Shown piece by piece: positions 42,496 to 52,275 of a DNA stretch of 64,000 nt. The stretch comes from Phycisphaerales bacterium (lineage in GTDB: Bacteria; Planctomycetota; Phycisphaerae; Phycisphaerales; UBA1924): assembly GCA_029260455.1 (NCBI GenBank), contig JAJDDF010000012.1:62001-126000 (forward strand), read 5' to 3'. Within the stretch, counting starts at the first letter, position 1. Every line of letters starts with the position of its first letter. The position numbers and the translations under genes are program-made. Under the pieces are notes generated by a model that saw nothing but the letters and a program-made list of their open reading frames with translations, was not told the DNA's origin and made no database searches.

Positions 42496-42671
42496 TTTGT
42501 CGGCCCGGTCGGTGCGACGCCCTCCGCGCCGCGGTGATAGAGAAATGATACCGAGGTTCCGGTCTCCCTCTACCGGTAGGAGATGGGCTCAGAGACAAGG
42601 GAGTTTCTGGTCCCCCTCCTCCCGTGGGGGAGGGGTTAGGGGAGAGGGGAATCCTGCCCTACCATTCCCCC

Positions 42672-43204
42672 ATGCCCCTGCTCCCACGCTTCATCCGCAA
42701 ACGCCGACTCCGCTGGCCGTTCTGGGCGAGCACGGTGATTGCTGCTCTCGTCTTGATTGTCATGGTGGCCTTGGAGTGGGGGCTGTTGGCATCAGTTGCG
42801 GAACGAGCCCGACCACCATGCACGTCGTGGAGATCGGGGGTTCCCAATTCTCCTACCGGCGGTTGTCTGACGTACAGCGGGATGTCGACTCCGGATTTGA
42901 CGCAATGTTCGATTGGTTCGGGTGGGACGGCAAGCTGAACTGGCTGAAATGGTCCCCGCCCCACTACTACTATTCATCGCGACAGGGAAGCCATAACGAG
43001 TTCGGTCTCCTCATCCCCCTCTACCTCCTCGCGCTCCCCTTCGTTCTCTTCTCAACCGTTTACTTCTTCCGCGCGCCGTTGAAGCGCAGCGCAGGCCAGT
43101 GCGAAAACTGCGGCTATGACATGCGCGGCATCGACGATGGTGCAACGTGTCCGGAATGTGGCGGGAAAGGCACGAAGGCACAGAGGGACACAGGCACGAA
43201 GTGA
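42672..43204 (+). pseudogene. Zinc-ribbon membrane protein gene with apparent frameshift
   Basis: The 5' part (from ATG 42672) encodes RKRRLRWPFWASTVIAALVL, homologous to the start of the protein at 60252 (SLRWPFWVSSAIAALLMV). After about 42790-42830 the homology continues in another frame: LLIPLYLLALPFVLFSTVYF then CENCGYDMRG and CPECGG, matching IPLYLLAAPFVISSTVMF, CTKCGYDLAG and CPECGQ of the paralogue. One frame change is needed to join them, so the gene is broken, or the base call is wrong, or two short proteins are made. The last codons (GTKAQRDTGTK) come from an AAGGCACGAAGGCACAGAGG repeat-like sequence. The function of the intact family is unknown. Confidence 0.65.
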
Positions 43205-43209
43205 AGAAG

Positions 43210-43327
43210 CCCCTCACCCGTCTGCCGACTAAAGTCGGCATCCACCCTCTCCCCGCAAGCGGGGCGAGGGAGCACGAGGCTCCATCCACCCAAGAAGAAA
43301 CTCTGTGATCTCTGTGTGCTCTGTGGT
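43210..43327. repeat. Intergenic repeats between convergent genes
   Basis: A CCCCTCACCC...GAGGGAGC element (43210-43273), with GCCGAC/GTCGGC as its inner palindrome, is followed by CTCTGTGATCTCTGTGTGCT (43291-43310) and CTCTGTGG, similar to the inverted block at 30071-30097. It fills the gap between the zinc-ribbon gene and purC. Confidence 0.75.
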
Positions 43328-43334
43328 TAGATCT

Positions 43335-44294
43335 TTATCCCCACAGCCGCTCCACCGCTTCCCGATACCGCGACAAGGTTCCCGCAATCACATCACTCGG
43401 CAGCGCGGGCCCCGGCGCAGTCTTGTCCCACGTGCCGGCGTCAACCAGCCCCTGCAAATACTCCCGCACATACTGCTTGTCGAAGCTCTCCTGCGGGCCG
43501 CCGGGCTTCCACGTATCGACCGGCCAATAGCGGCTTGAATCAGGCGTCAGCGCTTCATCGATCAAAATCAATTCATCGCTCGTGCGTGTGCCATTGGCAT
43601 CAACCGGCCAACCAAACTCGAACTTTGTATCTGCCAAGATAATGCCGCGTTCGCGCGCGTGCGCCGCTGCGGCGTTGTAGATCGCAAGGCTCATGTCACG
43701 CAGCTTCTCAATCACCCCGCGCCCGACACTGTCGCACGCCTGCTCGAAGGTGATGTTCTCATCGTGTTCACCAAGCTCAGCTTTCGTTGCGGGGGTGAAG
43801 ATCGGCTCGGGCAACTGCCCACCGCGTTGTAAACCCGCGGGCAGCGCGACGCCGCAGACTTCGCCCGTCTGCTGATACTCCTTCCATCCCGAGCCCTCGA
43901 TGTAGCCCCGCACGACACACTCGATCGGCACGACCTCGCAGCGCCGGGCGACAATGCTGCGCTTGGCGATCTCCGGCGGAAGAACCCCCTCGCTTGCGCT
44001 TGGGGCTAGCGAGGCCCCGGTACCCAGCAAATCCTCTCCCGAGACTGTGTGCGTCTTCGCCAGGCCCTTGGCTTCGATGAACCGGAACCATGCCGTCGAA
44101 AGCTGCGTCAACAGTTCGCCCTTGCCCGGGATAGGTGTCGGCAGCACCACATCAAACGCACTGATGCGATCCGTCGCAACAATCAACAGCCGCGGCTCAC
44201 CCGTTATGGGGTCCGCTGGCAGATCATAAATGTCGCGCACCTTGCCCTGACGCTTGTTGGTAAGGGGAAGATTGGTTTCAAAGACGGCGTGCAT
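43335..44294 (-). CDS. purC: Phosphoribosylaminoimidazole-succinocarboxamide synthase
   Basis: A 319-residue SAICAR synthetase of purine synthesis. Marks are KRQGKVRDIYDL, LLIVATDRISAFDVVL, VECVVRGYIEGSGWKEY-type block (PIECVVRGYIEGSGW), LADTKFEFG and DEALTPDSSRYWP. It is of the longer yeast/planctomycete style rather than the 240-residue E. coli type. ATG 44294 (MHAVFETNLPL) is the family start; the frame is open to 44384. At about residues 95-103 the protein has ASLAPSASEG, encoded by a 26-bp intergenic repeat (43985-44010) in frame. Transcribed convergently to the zinc-ribbon gene. Confidence 0.93.
   Translation of the reverse strand: MHAVFETNLPLTNKRQGKVRDIYDLPADPITGEPRLLIVATDRISAFDVVLPTPIPGKGELLTQLSTAWFRFIEAKGLAKTHTVSGEDLLGTGASLAPSASEGVLPPEIAKRSIVARRCEVVPIECVVRGYIEGSGWKEYQQTGEVCGVALPAGLQRGGQLPEPIFTPATKAELGEHDENITFEQACDSVGRGVIEKLRDMSLAIYNAAAAHARERGIILADTKFEFGWPVDANGTRTSDELILIDEALTPDSSRYWPVDTWKPGGPQESFDKQYVREYLQGLVDAGTWDKTAPGPALPSDVIAGTLSRYREAVERLWG
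43985..44010. repeat. Intergenic-type repeat in frame inside purC
   Basis: The 26 bases match 1325-1350 at 24 positions and include CGCTTGGGGCTAGC unchanged. On the minus strand they encode SLAPSASEG. Confidence 0.85.
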
Positions 44295-44337
44295 GGGCTG
44301 GAGGATACAAAATCGTTTGTAACCGCAGCGGGCTGGG

Positions 44338-44343
44338 CTATCA
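44338..44343 (+). promoter_or_regulatory. Possible -10 box (TATCAT)
   Basis: TATCAT lies 24 nt upstream of the ATG at 44368 in the divergent gap with purC. No clear -35 element. Confidence 0.25.
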
Positions 44344-44367
44344 TGACCATCGGAAGTGAGGCACCCA

Positions 44368-45528
44368 ATGCTCAGTTGGAACAATGCTCATCGAGTCGGC
44401 GTCCTCGGAATGCTCCTCATTGCAGTTGCGGTGCAGGGCGCGCCGTCATCGGACCCGCCGAGGGAAATGTTGCAGGTCAATCCTGATGCCCGCACATCGC
44501 ATGCAACCCCCCCGGTGAGCAATGGCCTGATTGCCTACGCCCGCAACGACGCAACCGGCCAACTCCAGATTTTCACCATCAATCCCGATGGCACAGGCGA
44601 ACAGCAGCTCACCACCCTCGGCCACAATCAATACCCCGCGTGGTCCTTCGATGGACAGTCGATGGTTTTCTCCTCAAACCGCACCGGCGCGCACGAACTC
44701 TGGACCATGGATGCTGACGGCGGCAACAAGACACAAATCACCTTCAACACCGCCGGCGGCAACTTCACCCCCGAGTTCTCACCCGATCAATCCAAGATCA
44801 TCTTCGCATCCGTGCGCGGCGGCCTATCCCACCCAGAAGTCTGGGTCATGGATGCCAACGGCGCCAACCAAACCCGCCTCACCACGACGCCGGTCTTTCC
44901 TGGCTTGCCCAACTGGAGCCTGCACGCGAATTACTCGCCAGACGGCACGAAGATCGTCTTCGCCTCCACCATGAGCGGCACAAGCCAGATATGGATGATG
45001 GATGCCGACGGCACTAACCAACAGCAAGTCACCATTGACAACGGCCCAGGCGCTCCGGACAGCAACGCCCCGGACTGGTCGCGCGATGGCACGAAGATTA
45101 CCTTCTGGTCCGGCTTCGAAACGCAGTTTGGCGAAGTGTGGGTCATGGATGCCGACGGTGCCAACAAAACGCAACTCACCACCACAACCGATCCAAGAAA
45201 CAGCGACAACCCCGAGTGGTCACCCGATGGCACGACCATCCTCTTTGATTCCAATCGCGCAGGCCCCGTTGAGGTGTGGTCGATCGATGACACTGGTGCC
45301 AACCCCTCGGTGCTCGTGCCGGCGACCGGCGGGCAGGTGTCTTGGCAGCCGATCGTCACATTGGCCGCTGACCTCAATGCCGACGGTGCAGTCGACCTCG
45401 CGGATCTCGCCTCGCTTCTCGCTAACTGGGGTTCCACATCAGACAAAAATGATCGGGCCGATCTGAACGCCGACGGCGTCATTGAACTTGCCGACCTCGC
45501 CCAGTTCCTCGCCAACTGGGCCCCCTGA
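44368..45528 (+). CDS. Secreted TolB-like beta-propeller with C-terminal dockerin-like repeats
   Basis: A 386-residue exported protein. A signal peptide (VGVLGMLLIAVAVQGA) is followed by six WD40-like/TolB blades, each with a SPDGTxIxF-type strand and a WMDADGTNQQQVT or WVMDADGANKTQLT-type strand, enough for a closed propeller. The last 55 residues hold two dockerin-like calcium loops (DLNADGAVDLADLASLL and DLNADGVIELADLAQFL), each ending ANW. ATG 44368 is chosen since GTGAGG lies seven bases upstream. It probably binds a partner at the cell surface; no enzyme motif is present. Confidence 0.82.
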   Translation: MLSWNNAHRVGVLGMLLIAVAVQGAPSSDPPREMLQVNPDARTSHATPPVSNGLIAYARNDATGQLQIFTINPDGTGEQQLTTLGHNQYPAWSFDGQSMVFSSNRTGAHELWTMDADGGNKTQITFNTAGGNFTPEFSPDQSKIIFASVRGGLSHPEVWVMDANGANQTRLTTTPVFPGLPNWSLHANYSPDGTKIVFASTMSGTSQIWMMDADGTNQQQVTIDNGPGAPDSNAPDWSRDGTKITFWSGFETQFGEVWVMDADGANKTQLTTTTDPRNSDNPEWSPDGTTILFDSNRAGPVEVWSIDDTGANPSVLVPATGGQVSWQPIVTLAADLNADGAVDLADLASLLANWGSTSDKNDRADLNADGVIELADLAQFLANWAP

Positions 45529-45685
45529 TGGCGGGTCCGCAATGGGCAACCACCGCTCCCAATAAACTCTTCAACAGTCCCCGCTTGCCAGATCGCGATT
45601 CACCCCGACAATGGCACACTCGCACCCCACAGGTCCGGCGGCAAGTCGGGTGCGGGCAGGCATTTGAGGAGGCATTTGGCACGGC

Positions 45686-47314
45686 ATGTTGAAGTTCGCG
45701 GTCTTTGACGAATTCGCCCCGGCAAGCGCGTTCACGCTGCGCCATGCGTGCCTTCTCGACAAGGACGATGGGGCGCTGCCCTCAGAGATCATCTTTCGCA
45801 ATGGCGTGATCGAATGCCTCAAGCCCACGCCAGATGCGGCCTCGTTTGCAGTGCAATATGACGCGGAGCGTTGTGGCCGCCTGACATTGCAAACGACGCT
45901 TCTCCCCGACAACGACCTGCCCTATCTTCTTGATATTGAACTGGCGCGCCATCGCATTGCCGTGCTCATCAACGCGACTTTTGAGACATCATCCGTCACG
46001 CACACACTGCCCGATGACCATCCCGTCTTTGCGCAAGTTGATCAGGCGATTGACCTGTTCACCGATGCACTTGGCGAACCGTCGGCAAGTTTCGGCCGCT
46101 ACACCGCCCCGCAAGCAGCGCTGGCGCGTCGCGCACTTATCCTTGCGATCGAAGCAAGTGAAACGCTTGCGATGATGCAAAGTCGTCACCAACTCGAAGA
46201 GCGCTATGAAGCCTCAACTCGTGCCAAGGCCGCAGAAAGCGCAGATGCGGCAAAGGGTCAAACCTTGGCGGAGATTCTTCCTCCCGTTGGGTGTGTAGTA
46301 GATAGTGCAATCTTCGCCCCCGCGCTGCAGAAGATCATCACTGATACTTTTGATTTCATCATCTCCCCGATGCGATGGAACGAGATCGAAGCAGAAGAAG
46401 GAAGCTACGATTTTCGTCGCACCGACCTCTGGATTCGCTGGGCGGTTGATCAGGCGAAGCGCGCAGTTGTGTCCGGTCCGCTCATTGATCTTTCGCCGCG
46501 CTCATTGCCCGAGTGGCTTCTCATCTGGACTCACGATTACGACACGCTGCGCGAATTCGCCTTCGAGCACGTCTCGCGCGTCGTCAAACGCTACAAAAAA
46601 GCAGTCTCGCGCTGGACCATCATGAGCGCACCATCCCTTGGTGATGGGGTTGATCTGACCCTCGATCAATGGGTTGATCTGACGCGCCTCGCAGCCCTTG
46701 CGGTGCGCAAACACGCTCCATCTGGAGCGCGACTGACCGTCGAACTGCCCCACCCCTTCCCGCGCCATCCGGGTGGGAATACGCCAGGGGTCATGCCGCG
46801 CCTCTTTGCCGACATGCTCATCCACGCGGGCGTGCAAGCCGACGCCTATGCCATCCGTTTGCAAATGGGCGATCTTGTGCCCGGACGCGACACGCGCGAC
46901 CTCATGCAGGTGGCCACCATGCTTGATGGCTTTTCAACGCTTGATCGTCCGATTCATATCTCGGCAGCTGGTGTGCCAAGCGAACCAATGACTGAAACCG
47001 ATGCAGCACCCTCACCCGGCTCATGGCGCGCCGACTGGTCGCCCGACCAACAAGGAGAGTGGCTTTCTGCAATCGCAGCGCTCTGCGCATCGCGCCCATA
47101 CATCGCTTCAATCGCATGGCACGCGCTCTATGACGCACCGGGTAATCCGGAAATGTCTGGCGGCGGACTCATCAGCGCCGCCGGGCGCGCAAAGCCAGCC
47201 CTTGCGAGTATCACCGAATTCTCACGTGCTCTGCGCTCGCGCAAACTCCCGCAGGTGCTCCTCGATGCAGACCCCGCACAAGCAACCAGCAGTCCAACGC
47301 CTGTCGCATCATGA
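45686..47314 (+). CDS. GH10-like TIM-barrel protein lacking catalytic glutamates
   Basis: A 542-residue protein. From about residue 195 it follows glycoside hydrolase family 10: FIISPMRWNEIEAEEGSYDF, the SLPEWLLIWTHDY stretch, and VVKRYKKAVSRWTIMSAPSL, where xylanases have a WDVVNE acid/base. The second catalytic site (ITELD in xylanases) is HISAAGVPSE here. Both glutamates are therefore absent, so xylanase activity is unlikely; it may be a binding or structural protein. The N-terminal 190 residues have beta strands and a helical segment (VDQAIDLFTDAL to EERYEASTRAKAAE) of unknown type. There is no signal peptide. The 4-nt overlap with the ComEA-like gene implies coupling. Confidence 0.68.
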   Translation: MLKFAVFDEFAPASAFTLRHACLLDKDDGALPSEIIFRNGVIECLKPTPDAASFAVQYDAERCGRLTLQTTLLPDNDLPYLLDIELARHRIAVLINATFETSSVTHTLPDDHPVFAQVDQAIDLFTDALGEPSASFGRYTAPQAALARRALILAIEASETLAMMQSRHQLEERYEASTRAKAAESADAAKGQTLAEILPPVGCVVDSAIFAPALQKIITDTFDFIISPMRWNEIEAEEGSYDFRRTDLWIRWAVDQAKRAVVSGPLIDLSPRSLPEWLLIWTHDYDTLREFAFEHVSRVVKRYKKAVSRWTIMSAPSLGDGVDLTLDQWVDLTRLAALAVRKHAPSGARLTVELPHPFPRHPGGNTPGVMPRLFADMLIHAGVQADAYAIRLQMGDLVPGRDTRDLMQVATMLDGFSTLDRPIHISAAGVPSEPMTETDAAPSPGSWRADWSPDQQGEWLSAIAALCASRPYIASIAWHALYDAPGNPEMSGGGLISAAGRAKPALASITEFSRALRSRKLPQVLLDADPAQATSSPTPVAS

Positions 47315-47679
47315 AACGCTTGCCGCACCCAGTCGATTGGACGCACACACCAGCGCGCCCCGCCGCTGCCGTAGCCCTGCTGCTGCTTACATGCGTGTTC
47401 GCACTCGCAACTTCGCCTCAATTCTCGGCGCACTCAATGAACATAACGCCGCCCCCGACACGTACCATCGATCTCAACACCGCAACGCAGGCTGAGCTAG
47501 AACTGCTCCCCCGCATCGGCCCTGCACTTGCACAGCGCATTATTACCTTCCGCACTGAGCACAGCGGTTTTACTTCTCTCGAAGACCTCGATGCGGTGCC
47601 CGGTATCGGGCCGCGCACGCTTGAAGACCTTGCACCATTTGCACGGTTTTCCGTGCTCGACGCCGACTCCAGCCGATAG
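47311..47679 (+). CDS. ComEA-like helix-hairpin-helix protein
   Basis: A 122-residue protein with one N-terminal membrane helix (AAAVALLLLTCVFALA) and a C-terminal double HhH domain: IDLNTATQAELELLPRIGPA and FTSLEDLDAVPGIGPRTLED. These bind DNA non-specifically in competence protein ComEA. Without a comEC gene in the window, a DNA-uptake role is only possible. It overlaps the GH10-like gene by ATGA and lies 67 nt before mfd. Confidence 0.85.
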   Translation: MKRLPHPVDWTHTPARPAAAVALLLLTCVFALATSPQFSAHSMNITPPPTRTIDLNTATQAELELLPRIGPALAQRIITFRTEHSGFTSLEDLDAVPGIGPRTLEDLAPFARFSVLDADSSR

Positions 47680-47746
47680 ACTCTTCTGAAGCAGTCGAAA
47701 TATTTGTCTCGCCCACCCCCTTTTTAGGAGCGCGGGCCGAAAGTCT

Positions 47747-50700
47747 ATGCGCAAAGCCCCGCCACATCTCGCCCGGTTGATCGATCAGACATCGATCGCT
47801 GAACTTGCCCACCATCTTGCCGATGGTCACGATTGCATCGCTGAGGGCGCCGCCGGGTCATCGACGCACCTGCTTGCGGGCGCGATCAGCGCTATCACGA
47901 AGTGCCCGATCGTGCTTGTTGTGCCGCATCTTGATCAGGCAGATGAAGCTGTTGATGAACTCGAAGCCGCTGGGATCAACGCCATGCGCTTTCCAGCGCT
48001 TGAAGTCTTGCCCGGCGAAACTGCGCCGACCCTTGAACTGCACGCTGAGCGCTTGGCCGTTGTGCGCAGGCTTGCAGCGCGGCGCTCTCCAAATGATGCA
48101 CAACCTTTCGATGTTCTCGTTTCACCAATCCAGGCACTCATGCAAGGCGTGCCCTCACCAGATCGCCTTGCCGATCTTACATTGTCACTCACCAGAGGCG
48201 ATGCGCGCGGCCCCGAAGCCATCATCAACTGGCTCGCAAACGCCGGCTACAAACGCGCTGATTCGATCGAAGAACCCGGTGATTTTGCAGTTCGAGGCGG
48301 CATCATCGACATCCTCCCGCCCGCGGGTGCACTTGAAGCAAAAGCTGCAGGCGCATTGAACAATGCCATTGTGTCGACCGGTGAAGCTGGCGTGCGGCTC
48401 GATTTCTTCGGTGATGAACTTGATGCACTGGCTGAGATTGATGTCGCAACCATGGGCTCTGACCAACGCTTTGATCGCATTGATCTGCTTGGCGTGCGCG
48501 AAGGTGCGCCCTTGATCGATGATGCTGCGATAGCGCCTATCGAAGTGATTGCGCGCGCAACCGGCGCTCACATGCTGGTTTTGCTTGCTGATACTCTTGA
48601 AACCACCGAACAGGCGCGCGGCTATTACGAACGTATTGTCGATTCGCGTGGCATCTTTGGCCCGCCTGAATCCTTGCGCCTCTTGCGCCACCACGCTCAC
48701 GCCATGGCAGAGATCAATCAGCTTGCCACGGGCATCACGCCGGGCGTGCGCACATTCACATTGCCCATCGCACCACTGCCGGATTTCGCACAAGATGCTT
48801 CTGATGCCGTCCGTGAACTTGGCGACTTGAGCACGCAACGTGATGTCATCGTGCTCGCAGAAACTGCTGGCGAAGATGATCGTTTTCGTGAACTCTTTCA
48901 TGAATGTGCGCCGCCGGAATCGACTGCGCGCACCATTCACTACAGCGCATATCTCCACCGGGGGTTCACGCTCGAAGGCAATGAACACAACGCGGGATCG
49001 CGGCCCGTTGCACTTGTCCCCTATCACGAATTGTTGCACCGCTACCAAAGCCGGCGTCAAATGCGAAGACTTCGCGGCGGGCGCGCCACCGAAGCCTTCA
49101 TGCAACTTGCGCCCGGCGATTACGTCGTTCACGCCGACCACGGTATCGCGCGATTCACCGGCTTGACGAACATCAAGTCTGAGAAACGCCGCACCAAAGC
49201 CGAGCAGGCGCAAGCGGCCTTCGATACATTTCACAATAAAAAGCAACCTACACCAACTCCAACACCCGGCGTTGAGGAATATCTCATTCTCGAATTTGCC
49301 GGTCGCTCCAAGCTCTACGTCCCCGCGCACCAAATTGATCGGGTGCAAAAATACATCGGCTCGGGTGGTTCCCGCAGCGCGCGCGCTGCGGCGCCAACGC
49401 TATCGACCATCGGCGGCAAGCGCTGGGAAACGCAAAAGCAAAGCGTCAAGGAATCGGTGCGCGAACTCGCGGCAGAATTACTGCGCGTGCAGGCGGCGCG
49501 CCAGTCCATGCCCGGCGCGCGCTTCCCTCCTGATACGCCATGGCAAACTGAATTTGAATCCGAGTTTCCCTTTCAGGAAACTGAAGACCAACTTGCGGCC
49601 CTTACTGAAATCAAACGCGACATGGCTACCGAACGCCCGATGGACCGTCTCGTGTGCGGCGATGTCGGCTATGGCAAAACAGAACTCGCGATTCGCGCTG
49701 CATTCAAAGCTGTTGAATTTGGCAAGCAAGTTGCGGTGCTTGTGCCCACGACATTACTTTCTGAGCAACACGAACGCACGTTCCGCGCACGTTTCGCGGG
49801 CTACCCATTTACTATCGAATCACTCTCACGCTTTAAAACGCGCAAAGAACAAAACGATGTGCTCGCCCGCGCCCGCAAAGGCCAGGTCGATGTGCTCATC
49901 GGCACGCACCGATTGCTTTCCAAGGATGTTCACTTTGCCGATCTTGGCCTTGTCATCGTCGACGAAGAACAGCGTTTCGGCGTCGAACATAAAAACGCAC
50001 TCCTGCGCCTTCGCACCACCGCAGATGTGCTCACGTTGAGTGCGACGCCGATCCCCCGCACGCTTCACATGTCAATGCTCGGGTTGCGTGATATTTCTTC
50101 ACTCACCACGCCGCCGCTTGACCGCCGCGCTGTGGTCACCGAAGTGATTCCATACAACGACCAGCGCCTGAAAAGATCGATCAGTCGCGAACTTGCACGA
50201 GAAGGTCAGGTTTTTTTCGTTCACAACCGAGTCCACAACATCAAAACCGTGGCCGACGATATTCAGCGCCTTGCGCCAAATGCGCGCATCGTCATCGGGC
50301 ACGGGCAAATGCCCGATGGCGAACTTGAAAAAGTGATGCTCACTTTCGTCAACCGCGAAGCAGACATTCTTGTCTCGACAACCATCATTGAATCAGGCCT
50401 TGATATCCCCTCTGCCAACACTATGTTCATCAATGATGCGCACATGTTTGGCCTTGCGGATCTTCACCAACTGCGTGGGCGCGTCGGGCGTTCCAAGCAT
50501 CGCGGCTATTGCTACCTGCTGCTCCCCACTGATCGCCCGGTGCCTGAGATTGCCAAGCGAAGACTTCGCGCTGTTGAAGAATTTTCCATGCTCGGCGCTG
50601 GTTTCAAAATCGCGATGCGTGACCTTGAAATTCGCGGCGCAGGCAACCTTCTTGGCTCTGAACAATCCGGACACATCGCCGCCGTTGGGTATGACATGTA

Positions 50701-51286
50701 TTGCCGTCTGCTCGAAAGCGCTGCGCGCGAACTGCGCGGCGAACCCACCCACGAAGCCTCGCAAACAAGCATCGAACTTGGGATCGCGGGCGCCATTCCT
50801 CGCTCATATATTCTCGCAGACGCCCGGCGTCTTGAAGCCTACCGGCGCATTGCAACGGCCCAATCGCCCGAACAGGTCAGCGCCGTCGAAAACGATCTCA
50901 CTGCCGCCTATGGCGAACCGCCCGCATTGACTGCCCAACTGCTTGATCTTGCACGCTTGCGCGCTGCGGCAGCATCTCTCGGCGTGCGCTCTATTACCAT
51001 TCGCAATCGAGATGTCATGTTCCGGTGCACCAACGCTGCGCAAATCGCATCAGCACTCGATGGCGCGCAAGGCACCGTGCGCGTTCTTTCTGATAAAGTC
51101 GCCACGCCCGCCGCTGAGGGACTGTGCGAAATCGCGTTTCGCCCTCCCGAACAATGGCTTGAACCAACGACCTTGCTTACCTTGCTGCGCCGCCGCCTGA
51201 TGGAGGCGGCTCCGCCTGCTGATCCTGCTCGGGCGATGTCTTCGTTGCTCCCGCAATCACCACCGATGTCAAGCGCACTTCCCTGA
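47747..51286 (+). CDS. mfd: Transcription-repair coupling factor
   Basis: A 1179-residue Mfd that removes RNA polymerase stalled at lesions and recruits UvrA. Domains in order: UvrB-like N-terminal modules (to about 330), RNA polymerase-interacting domain ([17 protein letters not shown] near 463), RecG-like translocase with Walker [17 protein letters not shown] near 640, [15 protein letters not shown] near 740, [20 protein letters not shown] and [17 protein letters not shown], then the TRCF C-terminal domain. Length is normal. A linker [12 protein letters not shown] (about residue 502-513) is unusual. The final 110 nt overlap the convergent membrane protein gene. Confidence 0.96.
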   Translation: MRKAPPHLARLIDQTSIAELAHHLADGHDCIAEGAAGSSTHLLAGAISAITKCPIVLVVPHLDQADEAVDELEAAGINAMRFPALEVLPGETAPTLELHAERLAVVRRLAARRSPNDAQPFDVLVSPIQALMQGVPSPDRLADLTLSLTRGDARGPEAIINWLANAGYKRADSIEEPGDFAVRGGIIDILPPAGALEAKAAGALNNAIVSTGEAGVRLDFFGDELDALAEIDVATMGSDQRFDRIDLLGVREGAPLIDDAAIAPIEVIARATGAHMLVLLADTLETTEQARGYYERIVDSRGIFGPPESLRLLRHHAHAMAEINQLATGITPGVRTFTLPIAPLPDFAQDASDAVRELGDLSTQRDVIVLAETAGEDDRFRELFHECAPPESTARTIHYSAYLHRGFTLEGNEHNAGSRPVALVPYHELLHRYQSRRQMRRLRGGRATEAFMQLAPGDYVVHADHGIARFTGLTNIKSEKRRTKAEQAQAAFDTFHNKKQPTPTPTPGVEEYLILEFAGRSKLYVPAHQIDRVQKYIGSGGSRSARAAAPTLSTIGGKRWETQKQSVKESVRELAAELLRVQAARQSMPGARFPPDTPWQTEFESEFPFQETEDQLAALTEIKRDMATERPMDRLVCGDVGYGKTELAIRAAFKAVEFGKQVAVLVPTTLLSEQHERTFRARFAGYPFTIESLSRFKTRKEQNDVLARARKGQVDVLIGTHRLLSKDVHFADLGLVIVDEEQRFGVEHKNALLRLRTTADVLTLSATPIPRTLHMSMLGLRDISSLTTPPLDRRAVVTEVIPYNDQRLKRSISRELAREGQVFFVHNRVHNIKTVADDIQRLAPNARIVIGHGQMPDGELEKVMLTFVNREADILVSTTIIESGLDIPSANTMFINDAHMFGLADLHQLRGRVGRSKHRGYCYLLLPTDRPVPEIAKRRLRAVEEFSMLGAGFKIAMRDLEIRGAGNLLGSEQSGHIAAVGYDMYCRLLESAARELRGEPTHEASQTSIELGIAGAIPRSYILADARRLEAYRRIATAQSPEQVSAVENDLTAAYGEPPALTAQLLDLARLRAAAASLGVRSITIRNRDVMFRCTNAAQIASALDGAQGTVRVLSDKVATPAAEGLCEIAFRPPEQWLEPTTLLTLLRRRLMEAAPPADPARAMSSLLPQSPPMSSALP

Positions 51287-52265
51287 TGTCCTGTTCATCG
51301 CACACGCGCCGCATGAACAGATACAACAGCGCCCCACCCGAAAACACAAAGCTCAACGCCCAGCCAATGAAAACAAGCCACGCCGCTTGTTGCCAGAAGT
51401 GAATCGCATCCACCGCAAAGCCTGATTCATTCGCACCCGCAAGCACGATCGCCGCGCCCAGCCCTTCGCGCATGATCGCCTGAAATACGATGTGTGCAAT
51501 GTACAGTTGCACCACAAGCACAACTGCATACGCCACAAACCGGTGCGGCTTGGCCACTAGATACGCAAAGACGCGCTGAATCGCATCGCCTGCATCCGTA
51601 TCTTCACACGCCGCTGCACCGGGCAACATGACGAACCCGAACAGATAGAGCGCCCCAAGCAATGCTGCAAAGACACCAAGCAGCGCAGGCAATCCCCACA
51701 GCACGCCGCCCATCGCATCCCCCGGCGACCACGACATGAGCGCAAGACCAAACACCCATATCACACCGAGCAGCGCGCCGATCACGATGAGCGGAATCAG
51801 CGCAGCGCCAAGCAACATGCCCATGCGCGAAAATGCAAAGCGAATGCTCTTGCGAAACCCCGGGTCAAGATCAACGGCAAAATCCAGCGCTGCCGACCGC
51901 GCAATCGCACCGCCGCCCAAGATGAGAATGATCGATGCAAATACGATTGCGCCGATCACATCGGGTGTGTTGCTCTGAATTGCCCATTGATTCAACATGT
52001 TCACCAAACGATTGTTCCCTGGCATCGATCCGCCTGTTGGCCAGGCCAGACCCAAGGTGCCGAATGCGGTGCTCCCACTCGCGCGCTCAATCAACCACGC
52101 ACCGCCAAAGAGCGCCAGCGCCGTCAACGTGCCGATCAGCACGCGGGCCGGATGCACACTCAGGCCAATCACACGAAAAAGCTCGGGCCAGATCAGACCC
52201 GCCGTCAATTCGCGGATCGTCACAGCACCGGCGCGTTGTCTATAGGGAGGAATCGCGTCACTCAT
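51177..52265 (-). CDS. Multi-pass membrane protein of unknown function
   Basis: A 362-residue integral membrane protein with about six or seven hydrophobic helices (for example VLIGTLTALALFGGAWLIE, IGAIVFASIILILGGGAIA, LLGVFAALLGALYLFGFVML, WLVFIGWALSFVFSGGALLY). The segment LDFAVDLDPGFRKSIRFAFS is a conserved-looking cytoplasmic loop. No family is recognised. ATG 52265 (MSDAIPPYRQ) is selected, 10 nt downstream of coaC; the open frame to 52436 is antisense-like filler. Its C-terminal 36 codons overlap the mfd end. It is the last gene of the rpoZ-coaC unit. Confidence 0.72.
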   Translation of the reverse strand: MSDAIPPYRQRAGAVTIRELTAGLIWPELFRVIGLSVHPARVLIGTLTALALFGGAWLIERASGSTAFGTLGLAWPTGGSMPGNNRLVNMLNQWAIQSNTPDVIGAIVFASIILILGGGAIARSAALDFAVDLDPGFRKSIRFAFSRMGMLLGAALIPLIVIGALLGVIWVFGLALMSWSPGDAMGGVLWGLPALLGVFAALLGALYLFGFVMLPGAAACEDTDAGDAIQRVFAYLVAKPHRFVAYAVVLVVQLYIAHIVFQAIMREGLGAAIVLAGANESGFAVDAIHFWQQAAWLVFIGWALSFVFSGGALLYLFMRRVCDEQDIREVRLTSVVIAGATKTSPEQDQQAEPPPSGGGAAR

Positions 52266-52275
52266 AGGGCAGATG

